Shown here piece by piece: positions 1 to 5,260 of a stretch of DNA of 9,379 bases. This DNA comes from Halobacteriales archaeon SW_9_67_24. GTDB taxonomy: Archaea; Halobacteriota; Halobacteria; Halobacteriales; Halococcaceae. The DNA lies in contig PXSV01000133.1 of NCBI GenBank assembly GCA_003022685.1, positions 1-9,379 on the forward strand, in the 5' to 3' direction. The translations under genes and the position numbers were made by a program. Positions within the stretch are counted from its first letter, which is position 1. Every line of letters starts with the position of its first letter. The notes below the pieces were generated by a model that was not told the DNA's origin, ran no database searches, and saw only the letters and a program-made list of their open reading frames with translations.

Positions 1-285
1 TCGCTTTGCTCACGGCTCGTTCCTCGCCGTTCGCATCGAGGTGCTCACTCCGTTCGCGCCTCGCACCGCTCGCGCGGATGTTACGCTTCCCGCGGCGCAC
101 AGCACCGCCCGAGCCCTCACTCCCTTCGGTCGTTCGCCCTCGATCCACCGAGGAACCGCACCGCCCCAATACCGCCGAAGCCCTCGGGCGCTCGTTTCAC
201 TCGCGCCCTCGCCCTTCATCCGCCAGGACGGCACCGCCCAGCAACCGCGCCGCCACCACGACCACGCACCGCGGGCGAACGCCAC
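1..285. other. C-rich non-coding leader with repeated words
   Basis: No convincing gene lies here. The open frames on both strands translate to Arg/Pro/Ser-rich sequence typical of GC-rich non-coding DNA. The plus strand is strikingly C-rich and G-poor. The nonamer GCACCGCCC occurs three times (102-110, 158-166, 231-239), and related words such as CGCACCGC (63-70), GAGCCCTC and TCGCCCTT recur between the copies. The left end has the CTC/TTCG-type low-complexity words common between haloarchaeal genes. It may include the 3' flank of a gene outside the window. Confidence 0.5.
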
Positions 286-286
286 G

Positions 287-293
287 TTTTTAT
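287..293 (+). promoter_or_regulatory. TATA-like box for the trm112 operon
   Basis: A T-rich word, TTTTTAT, is the only such stretch in the C-rich leader. Archaeal transcription normally starts about 25-27 bases downstream of the TATA centre, which would be near 315-317. That gives a short leader of about 20 bases before the GTG at 337, with a Shine-Dalgarno-like GGGGTGA at 324-330. The predicted start also coincides with an ATG at 317. Confidence 0.5.
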
Positions 294-336
294 CACCGCC
301 GGACCTCGCCTCGCGTATGAGTAGGGGTGAGCGCCG

Positions 337-531
337 GTGAAGGAGTCGCTGATGGACATCGTCCGGTGTCCGATGGACAAGCAGGAACTCGAACTCGAAC
401 CCATCCAGCGAAACGACGACGAGGTGCTCGAAGGGCGACTCGTCTGCACCGAATGCGGCGAGGAGTACCCCATCGAGGAAGGGATTCCGAACCTCCTGCC
501 GCCGGACATGCGCGACGACGCGCCGGCCTGA
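337..531 (+). CDS. Trm112-type methyltransferase activator / zinc-finger protein
   Basis: A 64-residue acidic protein matching the haloarchaeal Trm112 family. Trm112 is a small zinc-binding partner that stabilises and activates several SAM-dependent methyltransferases acting on tRNA, rRNA and release factor, in the cytoplasm. Visible hallmarks are the MKESLMDI start, a Cys-Pro-Met-Asp motif at residues 11-14, Cys37-x2-Cys40, and the conserved tail PIEEGIPNLLPPDMR. Only three cysteines are present, with Asp in the place where many homologues have the second Cys, so zinc binding may be altered or absent. The start is GTG at 337, preceded by GGGGTGA at 324-330; an in-frame ATG at 352 would cut off the conserved N-terminus. 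The next gene starts 17 bases downstream, so the two are probably one operon. Family assignment is firm; which methyltransferases it serves cannot be seen. Confidence 0.85.
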   Translation: MKESLMDIVRCPMDKQELELEPIQRNDDEVLEGRLVCTECGEEYPIEEGIPNLLPPDMRDDAPA

Positions 532-548
532 GATGCGGGGAGTCGACC

Positions 549-1184
549 GTGCCTGAGACGCTCGCCGTCCACCTCAATCGCGACCGCCTGCACGCGATCG
601 AGGCTCCCGACAGCTTCGAGACCGCCGACTCGTTCGTCGTCGAGATCGAGAACCACGGCGAGGCCGCCCACGCCCACCTCCGACTCGACGACGGGCTCGC
701 GGAGATCGCCTCGCTCCCGACGGGCAACCACTACGTCCGGACCGGCACGGTCGAACGAGTGCCGATCAGCGTTCGCGATCCCGGTCCCCTCACGGGAACG
801 CTCACCGTCGCCACCGCCTACGGCAGCGAAACCCACGACATCGAGGTCGCGGTCGAGCCGGCCGCCGGCAAGCAGGCCGTCGAGATCGACGAGTCGCTGA
901 TCGAGGGATCCAACTCGACCACCACGCGCTCGTCCGGCACGGCGAGTACGACGACGAGCGCTTCCGGGACCTCACGATCGACCTCATCGAGTCCTCCATC
1001 GACCACGGCGCGGTCGGGGACCGGACGATCGTCGGGCATCGAAACCCCAGGCCTACTGGCCGGCACCGCACTGGTGATCCTGGTCGGTATCGGACTGCTC
1101 TTTCTCGACGGACCCGCCATGTTCGTCGGCACGATCGCGGTGCTCGGTGGGCTCGTGGTCGCGGGCTACCTGTTGCTCTACTGA
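549..1184 (+). CDS. Membrane-anchored haloarchaeal protein (DUF7524-like)
   Basis: A 211-residue protein of unknown function, resembling what I recall as the haloarchaeal DUF7524 family. Residues 1-112 look like a beta-rich, immunoglobulin/CARDB-like domain, beginning PETLAVHLNRDRLHAIEAP and including LPTGNHYV. Residues 120-165 are a Ser/Thr/Gly linker. Two hydrophobic segments (about 168-187 and 190-210) form a C-terminal membrane hairpin. No signal peptide is visible, so the side of the membrane facing the N-domain is unclear, though S/T-rich linkers are common in exported haloarchaeal proteins. The start is GTG at 549, with GGGGAG at 537-542 six bases upstream; the ATG at 533 is out of frame. 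The gene follows trm112 by 17 bases. Its last 7 bases overlap the end of the convergent Fe-S gene. The linker also has an unusually protein-like -1 frame (see findings). Confidence 0.7.
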   Translation: MPETLAVHLNRDRLHAIEAPDSFETADSFVVEIENHGEAAHAHLRLDDGLAEIASLPTGNHYVRTGTVERVPISVRDPGPLTGTLTVATAYGSETHDIEVAVEPAAGKQAVEIDESLIEGSNSTTTRSSGTASTTTSASGTSRSTSSSPPSTTARSGTGRSSGIETPGLLAGTALVILVGIGLLFLDGPAMFVGTIAVLGGLVVAGYLLLY

Positions 1185-2251
1185 CTATCGCCCGCGGACG
1201 AGCCGACGGTCTCGAAACGCCCGTCCTCGTCGGTCCGCTTCGCCCGGAGATACCGCGCCCGATACCGGTTCGCGCCGTCGCCGACGTCGGCCTCGCGGAT
1301 CTCGTCGGTCCGGTCCTCCGCGACCGCGTCGACGATCTCCTCCAACTGGGCCTTCTCGCTCGGCGTCAGTTCGAACTCGTAGGTGCGCGAGTCCTCGTTT
1401 TCGAGGATCGCCCACTGGCGGGCGGCGGCGATCACGAGCGAGCACGGCTCTCGACAGGGAAACGCCCCGTCGCCACGCGGGGCGTCGAGTTCCGTCTCGT
1501 CGTCCTCGTCCCACTCCCGGCGCTTGAGGCACTGCGAGTCGACACAACACGCCCGGGCGATGTTCCCGACACCCTCCGCATCGAGTTCGTCGACCACGTC
1601 ATAGATCCCGGTCTGGCGCTCGGCGGTTGCGCGGAAGTGCGTCACGTCGAGGTCGCCCTCGCGCTCACGGGACCAGTTCGCCACCGTCGCCGGGTAGAAG
1701 AACTCCACAGTCCTGGTGAGGTCACGGCCATCGAGACTCACGAACCGCCAGCCCCGTCGGAGCGTCGGGGCGGTCTTCAGCGGTCGGTACTGGCCGTCTT
1801 CGTCGAGCGTGGTGATCTCGCGGGCGTCGAGCAGGTCGTCGTGGAGCGCGAGCGCGTCGGGCTCCATGTCGGCGTCGTCGACATGACGGAGCTCGTAGAC
1901 ACGCTCGCCGTCCTCGCCGAGTTCGGCCGTGACGAGGAGTTGGCCCCACTCCCGTGAGAGCCCGTCGACGAGTTCCTCGTAGCGCTCGCGCACACCCAAC
2001 TCGTCGGCGCGCTCGATCCACCGACGATACGCCCGGCTCGCGCCGTTCGCGTCCGCCCAGTAGTACCAGTTCGAGACCAACCATGGGTTCTCCTCGGCGA
2101 GCGCATCGAACGCTTTCTCGTCGAGCCCCTCGTGGGTCGCCTCCGGCGTTGCGAACGTGTATCCGTCCTCGGTTCGCTCGACGTGGAGCCCGTCACACGC
2201 AATGCCGTCGGCGGCGGCCTCGCGGAGCGCGCGCAGCTGGGTGTCGTTCAT
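1178..2251 (-). CDS. DR2241-type Fe-S protein associated with CbiX
   Basis: A 357-residue soluble protein resembling the DR2241 family, which combines a stabilising domain with a 4Fe-4S-binding domain. I recall that in Deinococcus this module occurs with a CbiX-type chelatase domain, which fits the gene order here. The likely cluster ligands are Cys235-Cys236, Cys241, Cys266 and Cys270 (ARACCVDSQC, then PCREPC). The N-terminal half is acidic and Trp/Tyr-rich (PWLVSNWYYWAD, residues 56-67) and carries no cysteine other than Cys19. The ATG at 2251-2249 directly abuts the TGA of cbiX with no spacer, implying translational coupling. The role is inferred: an Fe-S partner of the chelatase in corrin or siroheme synthesis, perhaps in redox or metal handling. 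Family call is fairly sure; the biochemical role is not established. Confidence 0.75.
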   Translation of the reverse strand: MNDTQLRALREAAADGIACDGLHVERTEDGYTFATPEATHEGLDEKAFDALAEENPWLVSNWYYWADANGASRAYRRWIERADELGVRERYEELVDGLSREWGQLLVTAELGEDGERVYELRHVDDADMEPDALALHDDLLDAREITTLDEDGQYRPLKTAPTLRRGWRFVSLDGRDLTRTVEFFYPATVANWSREREGDLDVTHFRATAERQTGIYDVVDELDAEGVGNIARACCVDSQCLKRREWDEDDETELDAPRGDGAFPCREPCSLVIAAARQWAILENEDSRTYEFELTPSEKAQLEEIVDAVAEDRTDEIREADVGDGANRYRARYLRAKRTDEDGRFETVGSSAGDSQ

Positions 2252-3127
2252 TCAGTCGCCCGCCGCGGCGGTCCCGCCGGTGCGCTGGCGAACCAGGTCG
2301 AGGGCGTTCCCGACGTCCGCGCCGGCGTCGGCCGCGCGTTCGAGGAGGACGTCGGCCATCAGCGCCTCGGTCCCGACCGCGCCCGCGTACCAGATCCGGG
2401 TGCCGTCGACGTCGGTGGGGACGTCGTATCCTTCCCGGTAGTCGTCGGTCAGTTCCATGTCCTCGGGGATGTCCTCCTGGGTGTGATAGCCGTCGGCGAC
2501 GAAGAGGGGGACGACCACCACGTCCGCCGACTCGAAGTAGTCGGTCACGTCGTCGACCTCTGGCTCCTCGTCCATGAACAGCGCGCGGACCTCCTCGAAC
2601 CGGCCGGTCTTGCGGACTCGTTCTGTATGATACTCGGTTGCCTTCGCGCTGTTCTCGTTGCGCTTCGTGCCGTGACCGACGACCGCGAGCCCGACCCCCT
2701 CGCCCACGTCAGGGTCGCCCGTGACGCTTTCGGCGCGCTGGACGATCACGTCGGTCATCGACTCGTGGGTGCCCGCCGGACCGCAGTAGTGGACCGTCTT
2801 GTCCACGTCCTCGGCGGTGAGCGTGACGTAGTCGGCGTCGGTCCCCTCGGAGTTCCAGTCCGCGACGTCCCAGCCCGCGAGGCGGAGTTCGCGCGGAATT
2901 ACCTGCTCGGTGAAGTACCCCTCCGAGACGAACAGCGGGACGACGTAGACCTCCTCGCTGTCGAGCGTGCGGAGTACCTCGCGGAAGGAGGGCTCTTCCT
3001 TCCAGAACGCTTCGCGGACCTCCTCGAACGCGCCGGCCGCACGGATCGTGTCGGCGTGGGCAAAGGCTGGATCGTGCGAGCCGGGATTCAGGTGCGAGCC
3101 GTGGGCGGCGATGACGAGCGCCGGCAT
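2252..3127 (-). CDS. cbiX: Sirohydrochlorin cobaltochelatase, two CbiX domains
   Basis: A 291-residue protein with two tandem chelatase domains. CbiX inserts Co2+ into sirohydrochlorin in the early (anaerobic-type) cobalamin pathway; related enzymes insert Fe2+ for siroheme. The N-half has ALVIAAHGSH (His9) and VVPLFVSEGYFT (Phe72). The C-half has LAVVGHGTKRNE (His152) and VVPLFVADGYHT (His215). In the short archaeal CbiX the two catalytic histidines correspond to these positions, so the C-half keeps both and the N-half has lost the second. ATG at 3127 is chosen because the chelatase fold begins immediately after it; the open frame further upstream overlaps the MFS gene and is a shadow. A weak TATA-like word sits about 27 bases upstream. 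The gap to the MFS gene is 47 bases, so co-transcription is also possible. Metal specificity is inferred. Confidence 0.88.
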   Translation of the reverse strand: MPALVIAAHGSHLNPGSHDPAFAHADTIRAAGAFEEVREAFWKEEPSFREVLRTLDSEEVYVVPLFVSEGYFTEQVIPRELRLAGWDVADWNSEGTDADYVTLTAEDVDKTVHYCGPAGTHESMTDVIVQRAESVTGDPDVGEGVGLAVVGHGTKRNENSAKATEYHTERVRKTGRFEEVRALFMDEEPEVDDVTDYFESADVVVVPLFVADGYHTQEDIPEDMELTDDYREGYDVPTDVDGTRIWYAGAVGTEALMADVLLERAADAGADVGNALDLVRQRTGGTAAAGD

Positions 3128-3151
3128 ACGCCAGTTGAGGAGTGCGACGGG

Positions 3152-3157
3152 CTTAGT
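3152..3157 (-). promoter_or_regulatory. Weak TATA-like box before cbiX
   Basis: The minus strand reads ACTAAG here, centred about 27 bases upstream of the cbiX ATG (3127). That is the spacing expected for a leaderless haloarchaeal transcript, and no Shine-Dalgarno motif is obvious. The match to a TATA consensus is poor, and read-through from the MFS promoter is an equally good explanation. Confidence 0.25.
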
Positions 3158-3174
3158 GGCTTCGCCTCCGGCAC

Positions 3175-4458
3175 TCAGTCGTCGCTCGGCACTGCCGCGC
3201 TGGAAACCGTCGCCTCCTCGCCGAACAGCGTCGCGGCCACGAGCACGCCGGCGAGCACCACCAGCGCGACACACAGGAGGTACTCGACCGTGAACCCCAC
3301 GACGTTCGCGAGCGGGAGCGCGATCAGCGGACCGGCGCTCGATCCGAGGTCGCCGAAGACGTTGTAGACGCCGCCGAGTTTGCCCGTGTCGTCGGCGGGG
3401 CTGATGTCGCCGAGGTAGGCGAGCAGCGGCGGGTTGGTGCCGCCGACGCCGATCCCGATGAGCGCGACGCCGGCGAGCGTGCTCGGGAGCGTCGGCACGA
3501 GCGCGAGCAGCCCGAACCCGCTCCCGAAAACCGCGAGCGCGGGCAGCGTCAGGAGTGCGCGGTTCGAGAGGCGATCGGAGACCGAGCCGACGATCACGGT
3601 GGTCACACTGGAGAAGAGCACGCCGACGGCCATCACGATCCCGCTCGCGCCCGCACCGCTCAGGAAGGCGATCTCGATGGCGTTCGCCTCGGCGTAGAGC
3701 ACCACCGTCGAGAGCAACACACCGGCGAACAGCAGCCGGACGGTGAAGTTGACCGCGCCCACAGTAAAGATCCGGACGTCCGCACGCACCATCCGCGGGA
3801 GGTCGGTCAGTCCGCTGCGCTCTCCGGCGTCGGGGCGGATGTTCGGGAGCACGACGAACGCGACGGCGAACGCGAACAGCCCTGCACCGCCGGCAACGAG
3901 AAAGGCCGCAGTGTAGCCGAGCGTGTCGGCGAGGAGTCCGCCGAGCACGAGCCCTGCGGGGAAACCGAGGCTCTGGCCGCCGCGCATGTAGCCGACCCAC
4001 GTGCCGCGGTTGTCGGGGTTCGTGACCCGGGTGATGGTGCTGAACGCGCCGACGAAGACGAACGCCGAGCCGACGCCCCACACCGCCCGCGAGAGCAGGA
4101 AGACCCCGCCGGCGTCGAGCAGCGGGACGAGTGCTGCATTGAGGCCGAGAACGTAGCCGAAGGGGGCCAGTCCCTGGAGGAAGAAGCCAGCGAGCATCGG
4201 CCGGCGGGTACCGACCCGATCGAGGATCTGTCCGGCGGGCGTGTTTACCACGAGCCGGACGATCCGGTTGGTCGAGAGGATCAGCCCGACCAGCAGCGCC
4301 GAGATGCCGAGCACGTCGCCCAACGCAGGCAGGGTGGGAAAGGCGACGCCGCCGCCGACCCCACCGAAGAACACGCCCGCAACGAGCGCTCCCGCGACGT
4401 ACCGAACCGAGTGATCGGTGCCGGCGACGTCACCTCCACCGGAATCGACACCGCTCAT
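3175..4458 (-). CDS. MFS transporter, drug-efflux (DHA1-like) type
   Basis: A 427-residue integral membrane protein with about 12 hydrophobic helices in two halves joined by a polar loop (about 206-228). Major facilitator superfamily hallmarks are motif A between helices 2 and 3 (GQILDRVGTRRP, residues 76-87), a second copy between helices 8 and 9 (GSVSDRLSNR, 291-300), and a motif-C-like segment GFPAGLVLGGLLAD (165-178). Motif C is typical of proton-driven antiporters, so drug or metabolite efflux is the best guess; the substrate is unknown. The start ATG (4458-4456) overlaps the stop of a 32-codon upstream ORF as ATGA, and no strong Shine-Dalgarno motif precedes it. A palindromic operator-like site lies about 95-113 bases upstream. 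Although it is adjacent to cbiX, nothing in the protein ties it to cobalt or tetrapyrroles. Confidence 0.85.
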   Translation of the reverse strand: MSGVDSGGGDVAGTDHSVRYVAGALVAGVFFGGVGGGVAFPTLPALGDVLGISALLVGLILSTNRIVRLVVNTPAGQILDRVGTRRPMLAGFFLQGLAPFGYVLGLNAALVPLLDAGGVFLLSRAVWGVGSAFVFVGAFSTITRVTNPDNRGTWVGYMRGGQSLGFPAGLVLGGLLADTLGYTAAFLVAGGAGLFAFAVAFVVLPNIRPDAGERSGLTDLPRMVRADVRIFTVGAVNFTVRLLFAGVLLSTVVLYAEANAIEIAFLSGAGASGIVMAVGVLFSSVTTVIVGSVSDRLSNRALLTLPALAVFGSGFGLLALVPTLPSTLAGVALIGIGVGGTNPPLLAYLGDISPADDTGKLGGVYNVFGDLGSSAGPLIALPLANVVGFTVEYLLCVALVVLAGVLVAATLFGEEATVSSAAVPSDD

Positions 4459-4553
4459 CCGGTGGATCCGAGCACGGCGTCGCGAACCGGCGTGCTGCGT
4501 TCCGCCCTGGCTCCGCGAGCTCCCGGCCGTCCGATCGATGCGACGCGGCTCAT
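4455..4553 (-). other. Possible 32-codon upstream ORF of the MFS gene
   Basis: An ORF begins with ATG at 4553-4551 and ends with TGA at 4457-4455, overlapping the MFS ATG by the ATGA arrangement. The predicted peptide starts MSRVASIGRPG and is rich in Arg and Gly, resembling no family I know. Its codons have only moderate G/C at third positions, so coding is unproven. Its ATG lies about 27 bases after a T-rich word, the spacing of a leaderless transcript. Confidence 0.3.
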
Positions 4554-4571
4554 ACTGACTACTCGGTCAGT
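4554..4571. promoter_or_regulatory. TetR-like palindromic operator of the MFS gene
   Basis: A perfect inverted repeat ACTGAC-N6-GTCAGT. TetR-family repressors commonly bind 15-20-base palindromes of the TGAC...GTCA type and often control MFS efflux genes. The site lies between a TATA-like word (4579-4582, minus strand) and the predicted transcription start near 4553, a position where bound repressor would block initiation. No TetR-like gene is in the window, so the regulator would be encoded elsewhere. Confidence 0.55.
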
Positions 4572-4577
4572 CTCGTG

Positions 4578-4583
4578 GAAAAG
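4578..4583 (-). promoter_or_regulatory. Weak TATA-like box of the MFS gene
   Basis: The minus strand reads CTTTTC, centred about 27 bases before the ATG of the upstream ORF and immediately upstream of the palindromic operator. It is the only T-rich word on that strand within 120 bases of the MFS start. The consensus match is weak; position and neighbouring operator support it. Confidence 0.35.
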
Positions 4584-4644
4584 CACTTCGTTCGTTGGAG
4601 GACTGCCGGGAATCGTCGATCGAGACGGATCGGCAGGACCGCAT

Positions 4645-4660
4645 CGTCGCTCTCGCGACG
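4645..4660. promoter_or_regulatory. Dyad upstream of the 4693 gene promoter
   Basis: A perfect 6-base inverted repeat CGTCGC-TCTC-GCGACG is followed by GG and then TTTTT. It looks like a hairpin terminator, but no rightward gene ends before it, since the gene to the left is divergent. It is therefore more likely a protein-binding dyad just upstream of the TATA-like word at 4663-4668. Confidence 0.35.
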
Positions 4661-4662
4661 GG

Positions 4663-4668
4663 TTTTTC
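4663..4668 (+). promoter_or_regulatory. TATA-like box before the 4693 gene
   Basis: TTTTTC is centred about 27-28 bases upstream of the ATG at 4693, as expected for a leaderless or very short-leader haloarchaeal transcript. It would drive the 4693 gene and probably cysS. A Shine-Dalgarno-like GGTGGAG at 4684-4690 is also present just before the ATG. Confidence 0.45.
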
Positions 4669-4692
4669 GGGTTCCGGTGTGCGGGTGGAGCC

Positions 4693-5220
4693 ATGACGCT
4701 TGCAGCCGATACCAGGCGAGCGGTCCGGCGGAACCCGTTCGTCCATCGCGCGCTCCGCGCCGGCGTGTTGAACTACACCGCCGCCGCCCGCTTTCTCGAC
4801 GTGGGCGAGACCGACGCCGTCGTGGCGGCGCTCCGACGCTACGCCGAGGATCTCCCCGAGTACGAGACTGCGCCCCACGAAGCGCGAGTGACGATGCGGA
4901 GCGGGCTCGGTATCGAGAGCGGGGGCGACTCCGAGAGCCACGAAATCGGCGACGAGGACGACAGGAACGACGGGGACGCGCTGCTCGCGGTCGGCGGGGC
5001 CAGGCTCATCGACGGCGGCTCGCTGACGGGCGGCCTCGTGGTCGGCGACGTCGACCCCCGGGCGCTTGCGGCCGCGCTCGATCGCCTCGCGGTCGCGGAC
5101 GTCGCCGTCGTCGCGGCGGGCGTCGCGGGCGAGGCCATGGTCGTGGCGGTCGAGCGCCGCGACGGGCCTGATGCTGTGCGGATCGTCGAGGATGCGCTGT
5201 CAGCAGTGCCCGAAATGTGA
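4693..5220 (+). CDS. Conserved haloarchaeal protein upstream of cysS (DUF7523-like)
   Basis: A 175-residue protein that I recall as a haloarchaeal DUF7523-type family; its function is not known. Residues 1-55 are helical and basic, with the signature LRAGVLNYTAAARFLDV followed by VVAALRRYAEDL. This resembles the N-terminal part of archaeal ACT-domain regulators of amino-acid metabolism. Residues 75-95 are an acidic low-complexity linker. Residues 97-170 have an alternating strand/helix pattern (LTGGLVVGDVD, VADVAVVAAGVAGEAMVVAVE) that could be an ACT-like ligand-binding fold. The start is ATG 4693 with GGTGGAG directly upstream; the frame is open further upstream but without a good start. The gap to cysS is 40 bases, suggesting an operon. 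A role in sensing an amino acid near cysteinyl-tRNA synthesis is inference only. Confidence 0.7.
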   Translation: MTLAADTRRAVRRNPFVHRALRAGVLNYTAAARFLDVGETDAVVAALRRYAEDLPEYETAPHEARVTMRSGLGIESGGDSESHEIGDEDDRNDGDALLAVGGARLIDGGSLTGGLVVGDVDPRALAAALDRLAVADVAVVAAGVAGEAMVVAVERRDGPDAVRIVEDALSAVPEM

Positions 5221-5250
5221 CTCCGAGGGATTGAAACGCCGGCCTCCATA

Positions 5251-5255
5251 GGAGG
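5251..5255 (+). promoter_or_regulatory. Shine-Dalgarno site deciding the cysS start
   Basis: GGAGG lies 5 bases before the ATG at 5261 and 2 bases before a GTG at 5258 in the same frame. The spacing favours the ATG. It indicates leadered translation of cysS inside an operon, in contrast to the leaderless-looking starts elsewhere in the window. Confidence 0.6.
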
Positions 5256-5260
5256 AAGTG

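Noticed and set aside
327..548. Upstream extension of the 549-1184 gene
   Set aside because: It would overlap all of trm112 in another frame and is Arg-rich; GTG 549 has a good Shine-Dalgarno spacing and the conserved N-terminus.
2132..3367. 411-codon open frame on the plus strand opposite cbiX
   Set aside because: Antisense shadow; no recognisable domains, and the opposite strand codes for a clear two-domain CbiX.
3128..4081. Open frame extending cbiX by 318 codons upstream
   Set aside because: It lies on the same strand as the MFS gene in a different frame, is Arg-rich with no family resemblance, and the CbiX fold begins at the ATG at 3127.
4645..4667. Intrinsic terminator
   Set aside because: Hairpin plus T-run fits, but no rightward transcript is expected to arrive there; promoter use is more likely.
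5258..5260. GTG as the cysS start
   Set aside because: Only 2 bases from GGAGG; the adjacent ATG at 5261 has the better spacing.
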